DNA of 64,000 bases from Rhodothermales bacterium (GTDB taxonomy: Bacteria > Bacteroidota > Rhodothermia > Rhodothermales > UBA10348), in contig JANJTM010000059.1 of NCBI GenBank assembly GCA_024711125.1, positions 1 to 64,000 of the forward strand. The letters run 5' to 3'. The notes under the pieces were generated by a model. The model searched no databases, had not been told where the DNA came from, and was given only the letters and a program-made list of their open reading frames with translations. Position numbers and translations under genes: made by a program. Numbering within the stretch: position 1 is the stretch's first letter; every line of letters begins with the position of its first letter. Shown here one piece after another: positions 7,558 through 17,922 of this stretch.

Positions 7558-10500
7558 CGGGTGATCACGATGGAACGCAGGAACACGCCGCGCGGCGTGG
7601 TTACCCGCAGTCGGTAGACGCCCGAGGCGATGCCGGCGGTTTCGAGTGCGAAACGCGGTCGTCCGGCGGTCGCCGCTTCCGACCGGTGCAGTCTTCTTCG
7701 GCCGAGCATGTCGATCAGCTCGAACGTGACCGTGCCGGGGGCCGGCACGTCGACCAGGACGTGCAGCACGTTCGACGCCGGCACGGGATAGACCGCCGCG
7801 ACCGCCCACCTGCCGGGTGCGGGTTTCCCGTCGCCCGGGTCGGGCCCGACGAGAACGGACAGGAGGCTCTCGGTCGAGAGGCCGTAGGGGTCCGCGCCCG
7901 TCAGCCGGACGTCTGCCCGGCCGAGCCGGAGCGGCACGACCACGAGTGACGTATCGGTGACGGTCACTTCCACGATGCCATCGGGCGCCGCCACGGCCGA
8001 CAGCGTGAGCGCGTCGCCGTCCGGATCGGCCAGCAGCGTCGAGCGCACCAGCGTGACGGCGGAGCCCAGGAACGCCTTGACGCCCGCGTCCGGCACCGTG
8101 AACGCGGGCGCGAGGTTACCCCGGACCGAGATCGGGACCTCGATCGACGTCGAGCCGCCGAGCGTGTCGGTCGCCGTGACGCGGAAAACGCCCGACCCGG
8201 CCAGGGCGGCCTGCAGCGTGAAGACGTTTTCTTGCCGGTCGACGCCCACGAGTTCCGGCGGCACGGCCTCGACGCGGATCTCGACCGGATCGCCGTCGGG
8301 ATCGTCCGATACCGCCGAGATCTGCCGAGCGGGGCCGCCGACGATGAGCGCGACGGCTTCCGGCTCGACCCGCAGCCCGGGCAGCCGGTTCGCGTCGACC
8401 ACGACGTCGAGGAGAAGCGACGCCGAGGTCCCGTCAGGCGACTCGGCCTGCACCACCACGACGGCCCGCCCGGCACCGTGCGGGCGCAGTCGCAGCCGGC
8501 CCTCGGCGATCGTCGCGACGACCACGGTCGAGTCCGAAGCGAAGGTGGAAAACCCGAGGGCCTCACCGTCGGGGTCGACGAACCATGGGGCGGGGTCGAG
8601 CAGCGCCGCATGGCCCCTTTCCCGCAGGGACACGGCGGGTGGAGCCGTAACGACGACCGGCGGTCGGTTCTCGAGAGGGACTCCGAACAGGCGCACGTCG
8701 GACCACGGACCCGCTCCGGCCGGCGACACCGCCCGGACGCGCCAGCGATAGACGAGGCCCGGTTCGGCGAGGTCGAAGGGGTACGGCGGCGCCGAGCGGG
8801 TGTCCTGGACGAGGGGCGACTCGAACGACCCGGACGCCGATACCTCGATCCGGTAGGTCGCGTGGGGCTGTTCGCGCCAGGCGAGGTCGATCCGTCCGGC
8901 CGGCAGGCCCAGGTTGGCGTCGGCGGGCGAGACGAGGTCCGTTCCGGCGGGCACGGGCGCCAGTCCGGGGTCGTTTTCCGCGTCGGCCAGGAGCCACCGC
9001 ACCAGGCGGCCCGCATCGGCGGGCTCTTCGAGATCGAGGGGAGAAAACGTGAGGCCCACGACGCGCCCCGGGACGCCCACGTGGCGCCAGGCGACGACGC
9101 GCCCGCGCACACGGAGAAGAGGAGCCGCGCCCTGTGCCGGTTCGACGTGACCCAGGCGCGCACCGGGGCGAAGGCGGAAGCGCACTCCGGACCACCCGGG
9201 CATCGACGACTCACCCTCGACGAGGCCTGCCGGGTCGCCCGTGCCCGTCGGGGTCGGCAGCGGGCCGAGCGGCTCCGCATGCAGGCTCGCGATCGTCCAC
9301 CCGCTGGCGTCGGGCGACGCGACACCCGCGCCCATGGCCAGGAGGGGGGTACCGCCCTCCACGGCGCGCATGAGCGCCTCGCGCTCCGGAGCCTGGTCGA
9401 AACCCCGGTCACCGCGCGCCCAGACTACCAGGCGATAGGCCGAGAGCGCCTCGCCGGTCACGGCACCCCGAACGTCGTACTCCCACGCATCGACGCCGAG
9501 TCCGGCCGAATCCAGGAGTGCCGCGTGTGCCGAGGTACGCGATTCGGTTTCGGACCACGCGACGAGCAGGCGCTCATTCGAGGTTCGAAAGGGGACCGAC
9601 GACAGGAAGCGCACGCCTTCGCGTTCGGTGACGTTGCCGCGCTCGTCCTCGGCCACGAGATCGAAGCGGAAATCGGCTTCGATCCGGGGGGTGAAGGCGG
9701 CCGCGAAACGCCGGTCGTCGGCGATCTCGTCGAAATGGAGACGGTAGGCGCCGTCGTCGTAGAGCGCCAGGCGGGTGATCTCGACCGACGGTTCGTTGCG
9801 ATCGCGCACCACGAGCTGTGCCCGGGTGATCGGGCTGCCGTCGAGCAGGTGCATTTCCAGGATGACCGTGGTGCCCACCTCGACGAACCCGCGCCCCCAG
9901 TTCGGGATCACGGCAAACGGTACGGGCGGAACGGCGTCGGCGAGGCCGACCGTCCACCGGAGCGTATCGGCCCCGACCAGTCTTCCGCCCGCGTCGAAAA
10001 CGCGCAGCGGCACGCGGGCCCGGTGGCCTTCCGGCGCCCTGAAGGACGTCCAGATGGCGGGAATCCAGTGGTGGTACCCCGTCGGGCCGCCCCGCGAGAT
10101 CGTCCAGGATTCGGCCATTCCGAGGACCTGCCGTCCGATTTCGCCGGCCCACGACGCCATCTGGGAATCGAAGTCCAGGTCCAGGTCGATACGCCCGCCC
10201 TCGAGGTCGAGCGAAGTATCGAGATCGAGCCGGACCCCGTACACTCCGCCGGCCGTGAGCGACGTCGCTTCGACCGACGTGTCCCAGCCGTCCGGACCGA
10301 AAAGCCGGTCCGCGGGGAAGAAGGCGCGCCCCGCGAGGCGGACCGCGGGCCGGGCGGTGAAGTCGGCCGTGTGGTTTCCGGCTACGACGCCGACCTCGCG
10401 GGCTTCCTGCGCGAAGTCATAGAACGAGCGGTCCGGACGCACGACGTACCGACCGGGTGCGATGGCGTCGAAGAGGAAGCGTCCGTCCGGACCGGTCGTG

Positions 10501-12353
10501 GTGCGGGCGTTCGTCGGGCCGTCGATCGCGACCTCGACGCCGCGAAGACCGATCCCGTCCAATACCAGCCGTCCGGAAATGGAGGGAGCCGGCGGAGGAC
10601 CGTCGGACGACTCTCCGAGCAGCAGGGCGAAGGCCTGCGCCGCAGCGCCCTTGCGGTGCAGAACCCGCACCCGGTACCTCCCCGGTGCCAGGCCGTCGCG
10701 GAAGACCTGTTCGACGTTGTCCAACGGATTCCGTCCGGTCCGGGCCGCGTCGGCGGGCCGATTGAGGCTCAGGACCCACGGCAGGTAGGGAGTGGGGCCC
10801 AACCCGTAGATTTCCAGGTCCAGGTCGTGCACCAGGACCGAATGGGTGAGGCTGCCGCTCGGAGGGGCGGTCTGTACCGGTCCCGCCGGGTCGGTCCAGG
10901 CCAGCGTCACCCGCAGGATCCCGTCGGCGCCGACGTCGATGCCCGTTTCGAAGTCCGAACCGGGCGCGACCGACGCTTCGAGCCACGTCGGCGATTCGGC
11001 CCGATGGGCGAGCAGGTGGGAGGCCGCGCGGCCCGCGTTGACGAGCCCCCAGCCATGGCGGTAGTCCGGACCGGGGTGGGGGCCTGCCTCGTCGGCCGTG
11101 TGGATCAGCAATCCGCGGATGAGGGCAGAACTCGGCCGCCTTCCGATCGTCTGCTCGAACAGGCGCTGCAGCAACCCGGCAACTCCCGCCACGGCCGGGG
11201 CGGCCATCGACGTACCGGAGGACCACGCGTAGGCCGCGGTCCCGGTCGCGACCGAGGACCAGACCTCGTGGCCCGACGCGACGAGGTCGGGTTTGATGCG
11301 CCCGTCGTTGGTCGGCCCCATGGAGCTGAGCGCGAGCAGGCGGATGTCGGAAGGTGTCGGCTCATCGACCAGGACGTCTTCGACGGCGCCCACCACGAGC
11401 ACGTTCTTCGCGTTGCCGGCGTCGAGCAGCGTGTCGAATCCGGATTCGCCCCCGTCCGGCGACCGGAGCCGGTTCGTGACCTTCCATCCTCCGAAGAAAT
11501 AATCGTGCGGCGTTCCCGGAGCGGGGCCGCGGTCGGCGCGTTCGTTTCCCGCGCTGCGCACGATGACGTATTCGGGTGCCGCGGCCGCGACCGCGTCGAA
11601 CGCGGCCGCGCGGCCGTCGTAGGCCCCGAACTTCCAGTCGGTCACGTCCTCGGGATCGCCCATCCACGCCCACCGGCCCGTGTTGCGCACGTTCCAGGCC
11701 CATCCCCCGAGCGAGCCGTAGGAATGGTTCGAGGCGTACATGCCCTCGAGCGCGGCCTGCGCCATCTCGTTGGCGTCGTCGCTCCAGTCCCACGACCGCA
11801 CGCGGGCGAGCGGGGCCACGCCCCGGGCCTCGGCGGCCACGCCCGCCGCGATCATCGTGCCGGCCACGTGGGTGGCATGATTGGTCACGCTGCCCGTGGC
11901 ATCGACGCGCTCCGCTCGCGCCCCGAATTCCCGGTGACCGGTGAACGCGACCCCGCCGTCCCATATGCCGAGCACGAGGCCGTCGCCCCGGACGTCGACG
12001 CCCAGTCCTCCGCCCGCCGACAGTCGATGCGCGCGTACGGTCCGCGCGGCGGTGGCGTTGTGGGTTCCGAGGAAGACCGGGCGCGTGCCCTCGAGGCCGA
12101 CGAGTTCGTAGACGGTCTCGGTCGTATCCCCGAGCGGGATCACGACCCGGCGCTCCACGCCTGTCACGGCCACCAGCGAATCGACGCGGGCGCGTTGCCG
12201 CGCGGCTTCGGCAGAAAGCTGACTCGACAGCGCGCCGAGGGTTTCGGCTCGGCGCGGGACCTGGCCGGCCGCAGGACCGGCGCCGATCGCCCCAAGTGCG
12301 CCGGCGAAGGTCACCACGAACAATATGCGGCCCAGTGCTTTGGAGGCCTTCAC
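7554..12353 (-). CDS. Large secreted subtilisin-like (S8) protease with T9SS C-terminal sorting domain
   Basis: 1599 residues. A signal peptide (1-30) is followed by a short prodomain and an S8 catalytic domain: Asp132 (GIWDGGV), His162 (NHATHVAGT), oxyanion Asn270 (SAGNERAD) and Ser382 (SSGTSMAAP). Then come a P/homo-B-like beta domain (about 440-590), a carboxypeptidase-regulatory-like Ig domain (about 600-670), further Ig/fibronectin-like modules, a Rossmann-looking segment near 920-1000 (LVVWARGDRGFD), more Ig repeats, and a final domain of about 85 residues with YPVPASN...GIASGVYRLRV, typical of T9SS type A sorting domains. The protein should cross the outer membrane by T9SS and be attached or released at the surface. 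It lies 31 bp after a fucosidase gene and overlaps apbE by 4 bp. It probably degrades extracellular protein or glycoprotein. Confidence 0.92.
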   Translation of the reverse strand: MKASKALGRILFVVTFAGALGAIGAGPAAGQVPRRAETLGALSSQLSAEAARQRARVDSLVAVTGVERRVVIPLGDTTETVYELVGLEGTRPVFLGTHNATAARTVRAHRLSAGGGLGVDVRGDGLVLGIWDGGVAFTGHREFGARAERVDATGSVTNHATHVAGTMIAAGVAAEARGVAPLARVRSWDWSDDANEMAQAALEGMYASNHSYGSLGGWAWNVRNTGRWAWMGDPEDVTDWKFGAYDGRAAAFDAVAAAAPEYVIVRSAGNERADRGPAPGTPHDYFFGGWKVTNRLRSPDGGESGFDTLLDAGNAKNVLVVGAVEDVLVDEPTPSDIRLLALSSMGPTNDGRIKPDLVASGHEVWSSVATGTAAYAWSSGTSMAAPAVAGVAGLLQRLFEQTIGRRPSSALIRGLLIHTADEAGPHPGPDYRHGWGLVNAGRAASHLLAHRAESPTWLEASVAPGSDFETGIDVGADGILRVTLAWTDPAGPVQTAPPSGSLTHSVLVHDLDLEIYGLGPTPYLPWVLSLNRPADAARTGRNPLDNVEQVFRDGLAPGRYRVRVLHRKGAAAQAFALLLGESSDGPPPAPSISGRLVLDGIGLRGVEVAIDGPTNARTTTGPDGRFLFDAIAPGRYVVRPDRSFYDFAQEAREVGVVAGNHTADFTARPAVRLAGRAFFPADRLFGPDGWDTSVEATSLTAGGVYGVRLDLDTSLDLEGGRIDLDLDFDSQMASWAGEIGRQVLGMAESWTISRGGPTGYHHWIPAIWTSFRAPEGHRARVPLRVFDAGGRLVGADTLRWTVGLADAVPPVPFAVIPNWGRGFVEVGTTVILEMHLLDGSPITRAQLVVRDRNEPSVEITRLALYDDGAYRLHFDEIADDRRFAAAFTPRIEADFRFDLVAEDERGNVTEREGVRFLSSVPFRTSNERLLVAWSETESRTSAHAALLDSAGLGVDAWEYDVRGAVTGEALSAYRLVVWARGDRGFDQAPEREALMRAVEGGTPLLAMGAGVASPDASGWTIASLHAEPLGPLPTPTGTGDPAGLVEGESSMPGWSGVRFRLRPGARLGHVEPAQGAAPLLRVRGRVVAWRHVGVPGRVVGLTFSPLDLEEPADAGRLVRWLLADAENDPGLAPVPAGTDLVSPADANLGLPAGRIDLAWREQPHATYRIEVSASGSFESPLVQDTRSAPPYPFDLAEPGLVYRWRVRAVSPAGAGPWSDVRLFGVPLENRPPVVVTAPPAVSLRERGHAALLDPAPWFVDPDGEALGFSTFASDSTVVVATIAEGRLRLRPHGAGRAVVVVQAESPDGTSASLLLDVVVDANRLPGLRVEPEAVALIVGGPARQISAVSDDPDGDPVEIRVEAVPPELVGVDRQENVFTLQAALAGSGVFRVTATDTLGGSTSIEVPISVRGNLAPAFTVPDAGVKAFLGSAVTLVRSTLLADPDGDALTLSAVAAPDGIVEVTVTDTSLVVVPLRLGRADVRLTGADPYGLSTESLLSVLVGPDPGDGKPAPGRWAVAAVYPVPASNVLHVLVDVPAPGTVTFELIDMLGRRRLHRSEAATAGRPRFALETAGIASGVYRLRVTTPRGVFLRSIVITR

Positions 12354-12384
12354 GTGATGTAGTACACGAAATATCGACGACGGC

Positions 12385-13692
12385 TCATCGCGTCGTGATC
12401 ACGACCACCTCGTCCACGAGATCGGTGGGGCGGTCGGGCAGCCGGACGACCAGGGCGCGCCCGTCGGCCGAACGCGAGGCTTCCACGGTTTCCCCGGTGC
12501 GGAGGAGCCGCGCGCCCGTCACCTCGACCGACGGATCCCACCGCAGGGCCAGCGCGGGTTCCGCCCAGTCGAGCACGTGCAGGTAAATCGCGCCGTCCTT
12601 CCGGGTCGAGACGCCCCAGTCCCCGGCCGGCACCGGACCGCCGCGGGTTCCGTAGATCGATTCGCCGTACTGCCGCAGCCACGCACCGACCGCCGCGAGC
12701 CGTTCCCGGTGCTCGGGCTGGATACGCCCGTCGGGCATCGGTCCCACGTTCAGCAGGAAGTTGGCGTCATGCCCCGCCGCGCGCACGAGGTAGCGGACAA
12801 GGTCCGGCACCGACTTGTGCCGCGAATCGGTGATGTTGTACCCCCACGAACCGTTGATGGTCTCGCAGGTCTCGAGCGGAAGCCCGCTGATCGTCGTCGT
12901 GTTGAACCCCGCCGTGTTGGCTCCGGGCAGGTCCTTCTCGAACATCTGGAAGTCCTCGCCGGGGAACGGGGCGACGTGGTGGTTCGACCCCACGAGCGCC
13001 GCCGGCTGCAGGCGGTGGATCAGCGCGTAGGTCTCGTCCAGGCGCCACGGCGCGTCGGGCCGGTCCCACCACCCGTCGAACCAGATGCCCGCGATGGGGC
13101 CGTAGTTCGTCAGCAGTTCGGTCAGCTGGGCGTTCATATAGTCGATGTAGCGGTCCCAGTCGCCGGATTCGGGGCGGCCGGTGTTCCGCCCGGTGCGTCC
13201 CCGCGGGAAGTAGTCCGGGTGGTGCCAGTCGAGCTGCGAATAGTAGAAGAACAGCTTGATGCCCGCCTCGTGGCAGGCGTCGGCGAGCTCCTTCAGCACG
13301 TCGCGCTTCGACCGCGTGCGGTCGACGATGTCCCAGTCGCTCACCTTCGAGTCGAACATCGCGAAGCCGTCATGGTGCTTCGACGTGATCGTGATGTAGC
13401 GCATGCCGGCGTCCTTGACCATCCGGACCCACTCGCGCGCGTCGAAATGCTGCGGATCGAACGTGTCCGGCAGCCGCTCGTAGGCCTCGACCGGGATCGA
13501 CCGGTTGTTCATCACCCACTCGCCGTCACCGAGCACCGAATACACGCCCCAGTGCACGAACAGGCCGAAACGGTCCTCGCGGAAGGCTTCCCGCGCGGCC
13601 AGGTTGGCGTCCGCCGGACGGTAATCGGGCTGGGCGGAGGCCGGGGACGCAGCGAGCAGCGCGGCAAGGACGAAGAACGGGGTGCGATTCAT
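12385..13692 (-). CDS. Secreted GH29 alpha-L-fucosidase
   Basis: 435 residues with a signal peptide ending near residue 20 (SPASAQ). Family GH29 hydrolyses terminal alpha-L-fucose with retention. Visible motifs are FGLFVHWG (42-49), TSKHHDGF (103-110), and GIWFDGWWD (202-210), where Asp206 is the expected nucleophile. C-terminal beta domain about 340-435. The start MNRTPFF gives the signal peptide; an upstream in-frame ATG would add nine residues. First gene of the probable fucosidase-protease-ApbE-Gfo operon, suggesting use of fucosylated glycans or glycoproteins. Without a metal or loop marker, the linkage specificity is not readable. Confidence 0.93.
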   Translation of the reverse strand: MNRTPFFVLAALLAASPASAQPDYRPADANLAAREAFREDRFGLFVHWGVYSVLGDGEWVMNNRSIPVEAYERLPDTFDPQHFDAREWVRMVKDAGMRYITITSKHHDGFAMFDSKVSDWDIVDRTRSKRDVLKELADACHEAGIKLFFYYSQLDWHHPDYFPRGRTGRNTGRPESGDWDRYIDYMNAQLTELLTNYGPIAGIWFDGWWDRPDAPWRLDETYALIHRLQPAALVGSNHHVAPFPGEDFQMFEKDLPGANTAGFNTTTISGLPLETCETINGSWGYNITDSRHKSVPDLVRYLVRAAGHDANFLLNVGPMPDGRIQPEHRERLAAVGAWLRQYGESIYGTRGGPVPAGDWGVSTRKDGAIYLHVLDWAEPALALRWDPSVEVTGARLLRTGETVEASRSADGRALVVRLPDRPTDLVDEVVVITTR

Positions 13693-13788
13693 GGCGACGA
13701 CACGGGATGACATCGCCATTTACTGCGGCCGGCGCTGCAAATCAAGCGGAGATTCCCGTGTCGCACGGCGACGGGATCGCACGACCGC

Positions 13789-16700
13789 TCAGGCCGACTT
13801 CGGGGTTCGCGCCGAAGGCAGGCGCGATTCCTCGCGGATCGCCGCGCGATCTCCGGACGGCCGGCCCGGCCGCGTCGCCTGCCTGGACGAGGCATTCACC
13901 CGGTCGGTCGAGGCCTTCAAAACGCGGGACAGTTCCTCGATGGCCACCGGTTTCGACAGGTAATCGTGCAGTCCGGCGGCGATGCAGGCGTCACGATCCC
14001 CTTCCATCGCGTTGGCCGTGACGGCGACGAGATAGGGAAGCCGCTCGTCCGGGAGTTCGGCGCGTATGCGGGCCGCGGCCTCGAATCCGTCCATTTCGGG
14101 CATACGGACGTCCATCAGGACCATGTCGAAGGCCTGGTGCCGGCATGCATCCACTGCCTCGATGCCGTTGGATACCACGTCGGCGGCGAATCCCAGCCGG
14201 TTCAGCATGCGGAGCAGCACCCGCTGGTTGATCTCGTTGTCCTCCGCGATGAGGATGCGCACCGTCGTTCCGGGCGCCGCCTCGAGGCTCGATCCGTCGC
14301 CGGAAGCGTCCACCGGTTCGCATCGACGGACTGCAGACACCGCTTCGCGCAGCAAACGGTGCTTGACGGGGCGTGCGACCCATGCATCCGAATCATGCGA
14401 TTCGCCGAGTCGTCCGATGCGGACGATCGGGCACGAGGCGGGAATCCGTTCGCGCAGTCGGTGCGTGGCTTCGGGAACGTTCCGGTCGCCTGCCGAGCCG
14501 AGCAGACAGACGTCCGGGCCGTGAAGCGGGTCGAACGAGACGTCCTCGATGTGGTCGAAAACGGTCGCGTGGAACCCGAGATCGGCCATCTCCTGCCGCA
14601 GCATCCGTCGGAGGGTCGCGTGCGGCTCCACGATCACGGCGCTGCGATCGGCCCGTCGGGCCTGGGAGACGGCCGGTTCGACGATGCCGAGCACCACGTC
14701 GAACCGGAAGGTCGATCCGTGACCCACCCGGCTCGAGACGGAAATGGATCCGCCCATGCGCTCGACCAGCCGCTTACAGATCGCGAGCCCCAGTCCGGTT
14801 CCGCCGAAATTCCGCGTAGTGGACTTGTCGGCCTGCGTGAAGCTCTCGAACACGGCATCGAGCCGGTTCTCCGGGATACCCACGCCCGTGTCCCGTACCG
14901 CGAATTCGATGCGCGCGAAGCCCGGTTCGGCGGCCGTCGGGCGCACGTCCACGACGATTTCGCCCTGCACGGTGAACTTCACGGCGTTGGACAGCAGGTT
15001 CACGAGGACCTGCCGTACCCGCGTCGAGTCGGCCCGCACCGTTCTCGGCAGGTCCGGGGACAGCAGGTATCCGACCTCGAGGCGCCGCTCGGTCGCCGTC
15101 GAGGCGATGGTCTCGATCGCCGATTCCACCAGGTCGCGCAGGGATACGTCGTGTTCGTCCAGGTCCAGGCGGCCCGCTTCGATCTTGGAGAAATCGAGGA
15201 TGTCGTTGATGATCGAGAGGAGGGACGAGCCGCTGTTGCGGATGACGGACACGTATTCCTTCTGTTCCGCGGTCAGGCGGGTCTCTGCCAGCAGCGACGC
15301 CATGCCGATCACGCCGTTCATGGGCGTCCGGATCTCGTGGCTCATGCTGGCGAGAAACACGCTCTTCGCTTCGGTGGCCCGTTCGGCCTCTGCACGCGCG
15401 GCGTCCAGGGCGAGCACCGTGCGCTCCAACTCGGTCTTGGCCACCGACAGTTCCTCTGCCTGCCGGGCGAGCCTTCGCTCGACCTGCCGGCGGTGGCGGG
15501 CCGAGAGAAACGAGGTGACGACCGCGTAAACGATGAATAGGACCAGGGCCCCGGCGGCGGCTATCGCCCACCAGGTCATGAACCACGGTACTTCGATCGA
15601 GAACTCGACGAGCGCGCTCTCGCTCCATGCGTGCCCGGGCTGTCGCGCCTGGACCTCCAACCGGTGGCGGCCCTCGGGCAGTCCCGCCAGGCGGATGCTG
15701 CCGTCCGGGGTTTCGGGCAGCCAGGCCTCGTCACGGCCGAGCAGGCGTACCCGGTAGGAGAGGCCGTCCGGCGGATAGGCCGGAGCGGTGACCGTGAACC
15801 GCAGCACGGAGCCGTACGGCAGGCTCCAGCGGGACTCCACCCTGGATTCGTTGACGGCCACGGTGGCGAGCCGTGGGCGATGCGTGGGCTGAATCGTCGG
15901 CGGCGCGAGCATCCAGTAGCGCAGACCCTGCGCCGTGGCGACCCACGGGCGCGCGAGCGCGTCGACCTCGATGTCAGACACGGCACCGAGCGGATTCCCG
16001 CCGTTCTGGTCGAACGAAACGAGCTCTCCTTCCTCCAGGAGGAAGAGGCCGGCGTCCGTTCCGACCCAGATGAGGCCGCGGTCGTCGCTGGCGATGGAAG
16101 TGATTTTCGACGACGCGAGGCTCCGGGTCCCTGCCGGGCGGTCGATCACTCCGCGACGGTACTGAAGGAGGCCCTGGTCCGTGGCGAGCCAGAGGGATCC
16201 GTTCGAGTAGGTGACGTCGAAGATTTCGGGGCGGAAGCCGGCGGCCGACGCCGGATAGGCGTCCACGAATCGATCGAGCGCCGCGTCGTAGCGCAGAAGG
16301 CCCCCGCCGGTGTCGTTCGAGCCGACGAGCCACTCGCCGCCGACGAACCGGATGAAGTTCGCCTTTCCGGGCACACCGTCCGGCGCCCCGTAGACCTGCA
16401 TCGAGTGATCGGGGCGGATACGCACGATGCCGGCGCGGCCGTGCTGCGTCACCCAGGCACCGCCGAGCGGACCGACCGACATCGAGGTGACGGCGGCACC
16501 GGAGGGCAGTCGCAGTACGCGCGCGGGTCCCAGTCCGCCCGCGCCCAGATGGAGTACCGTTCCGGATCGCGTACCGATCCAGATGCCGGTGGGCGTTTCC
16601 ACCGCGGCCGAGAAATCGGTTCCGCCCGCGACGAGGCGGCCGGTCGGGGTCTCGATCGAGGAGGCCGAGAGGACCTTCAATCCGTCGGCGTCCAGGTAGA

Positions 16701-17748
16701 AGATGGAACCGGCCGGGCCCTGCGCGAGCGGGGCGAGTGCCGCCGTCGGGCGGGTGGAGAAACTCGCGAAATCGGCACCCGGGAGCGCGGCGATACCCTC
16801 GTCGGTTGCCACGATGATGCCGTGATCCTCCAGGCTCGCGACCGCGTCGACGACCGGGGACGGCAGTCCGGTCACGGGAACGAGGGTATGCGCGTGGGTG
16901 AGCCGGTACAGTCCACTGGCCGCGGTACCGATCAGGACGGTACCGTCGGCGGCCACCGTGAGCGAGCGGACGGGAGGCGAATCGATCGAACGGTCGACCA
17001 CGAGTTCGTCGCCCCGGAGGTCCAGGATCTCGAGCGATCGATCGGTCGCCGCCAGGTAATGACCGTCCGCCTTGCGTGTCAGCGCGGCGATGGGGCCGAT
17101 TCCGCCCGGAACGCGCACGGGCGAGAGCGTGAGCGTGGACGTGTCGAGGAGGCCGAACCACCCCTCGGTCGTTGCAGCCAGCAGCCGCGTACGGTCGGCC
17201 TGCACGAGGTGGACGGCGGCGGCCGGGCTCGCGGTATCGGGAAGCCACACCGCTTTCCCGGTCTTGGCGATGTCGTCGAGGGCGAAGATGCGGTGTCGGT
17301 CCGTGCCCCAGACGCGCCCCGCCTGGTCCTGGAACAGCGCGCCGGGCGCCGAGACCGTGGTGTCCCCGACGTGGTCGGCGGCCTCGACGATGCGCGTGAA
17401 GGCGATCTGTCCTTCCGGGTATTCGATGCGGACGATCGCGCGATCCGACACCGCGTAGACCTGGTTGCGGCGGTCGACGAAGAGGTGGCGGTATTCGGCC
17501 GACTGCAGGCCGTCTGCGGGTCCGTACCGGGTATACGTGGTTCCGTCGTAGCGCAGGAGACCCTGGTCGGACGCGATCCAGAGGAATCCGTCGCGATCCC
17601 TGACCATGTCCCTGGCGCGGAAATCCGCGACGCCCGCATGGGCCGCCGGGTCGTCGGACGCCGTCGGGCGCTGGGCGGAGGCCGGCGTTCCGATCGCCGC
17701 GGCCGACGCCACCACGAGTACCGCGACGAGGGCGGCACGAACGGGCAT
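13789..17748 (-). CDS. Hybrid two-component sensor kinase with Reg_prop/Y_Y_Y sensor
   Basis: About 1319 residues. Signal peptide, then a periplasmic double propeller of two-component-regulator repeats (for example [35 protein letters not shown]) to about residue 625, a Y_Y_Y Ig domain (about 640-735), one membrane helix (about 740-762), a HisKA domain with phospho-acceptor His804 ([10 protein letters not shown]), HATPase_c ([21 protein letters not shown]), a receiver-like segment that has lost its phosphorylatable Asp ([11 protein letters not shown]), and a final intact receiver with Asp1213 ([12 protein letters not shown]). No DNA-binding domain, so it is unlike hybrid regulators of Bacteroides polysaccharide loci and must pass the signal on. 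The start is ambiguous: an ATG at 17784 adds 12 residues before the signal peptide. The ligand is unknown; glycan or protein-derived signals fit the neighbourhood. Confidence 0.9.
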   Translation of the reverse strand: MPVRAALVAVLVVASAAAIGTPASAQRPTASDDPAAHAGVADFRARDMVRDRDGFLWIASDQGLLRYDGTTYTRYGPADGLQSAEYRHLFVDRRNQVYAVSDRAIVRIEYPEGQIAFTRIVEAADHVGDTTVSAPGALFQDQAGRVWGTDRHRIFALDDIAKTGKAVWLPDTASPAAAVHLVQADRTRLLAATTEGWFGLLDTSTLTLSPVRVPGGIGPIAALTRKADGHYLAATDRSLEILDLRGDELVVDRSIDSPPVRSLTVAADGTVLIGTAASGLYRLTHAHTLVPVTGLPSPVVDAVASLEDHGIIVATDEGIAALPGADFASFSTRPTAALAPLAQGPAGSIFYLDADGLKVLSASSIETPTGRLVAGGTDFSAAVETPTGIWIGTRSGTVLHLGAGGLGPARVLRLPSGAAVTSMSVGPLGGAWVTQHGRAGIVRIRPDHSMQVYGAPDGVPGKANFIRFVGGEWLVGSNDTGGGLLRYDAALDRFVDAYPASAAGFRPEIFDVTYSNGSLWLATDQGLLQYRRGVIDRPAGTRSLASSKITSIASDDRGLIWVGTDAGLFLLEEGELVSFDQNGGNPLGAVSDIEVDALARPWVATAQGLRYWMLAPPTIQPTHRPRLATVAVNESRVESRWSLPYGSVLRFTVTAPAYPPDGLSYRVRLLGRDEAWLPETPDGSIRLAGLPEGRHRLEVQARQPGHAWSESALVEFSIEVPWFMTWWAIAAAGALVLFIVYAVVTSFLSARHRRQVERRLARQAEELSVAKTELERTVLALDAARAEAERATEAKSVFLASMSHEIRTPMNGVIGMASLLAETRLTAEQKEYVSVIRNSGSSLLSIINDILDFSKIEAGRLDLDEHDVSLRDLVESAIETIASTATERRLEVGYLLSPDLPRTVRADSTRVRQVLVNLLSNAVKFTVQGEIVVDVRPTAAEPGFARIEFAVRDTGVGIPENRLDAVFESFTQADKSTTRNFGGTGLGLAICKRLVERMGGSISVSSRVGHGSTFRFDVVLGIVEPAVSQARRADRSAVIVEPHATLRRMLRQEMADLGFHATVFDHIEDVSFDPLHGPDVCLLGSAGDRNVPEATHRLRERIPASCPIVRIGRLGESHDSDAWVARPVKHRLLREAVSAVRRCEPVDASGDGSSLEAAPGTTVRILIAEDNEINQRVLLRMLNRLGFAADVVSNGIEAVDACRHQAFDMVLMDVRMPEMDGFEAAARIRAELPDERLPYLVAVTANAMEGDRDACIAAGLHDYLSKPVAIEELSRVLKASTDRVNASSRQATRPGRPSGDRAAIREESRLPSARTPKSA

Positions 17749-17866
17749 CGTGGGCTGCGGCAACATCGGATCGACGGGAGGCATGTCGTGCGGGACGGGG
17801 TACTCGCGGTATCGTCCGCACGCGGGTGCGGTTAAGGCCCGGCTCGGTTTATTGCGGCGATCCCGC

Positions 17867-17874
17867 TACCTTTG
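17867..17874 (+). promoter_or_regulatory. Bacteroidota-type -7 promoter element
   Basis: TACCTTTG matches the TAnnTTTG -7 consensus of Bacteroidota sigma factors. A T-rich stretch (GGTTTATTG) lies 13-20 bp upstream where a -33 element would be. The hydrolase start codon is about 49 bp downstream. Confidence 0.45.
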
Positions 17875-17922
17875 CGCGGGACGGCGTTCGTCGCCGGCGA
17901 CCTTCCACGGATCCTGAGGCCG

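Noticed and set aside
8232-12362. Very long open frame (about 1376 codons) opposite the T9SS subtilisin
   Set aside because: It is the antisense shadow of a GC-rich gene with intact catalytic and sorting motifs; the product is Arg/Gly-rich with no recognisable domain. Similar shadows occur opposite other genes.
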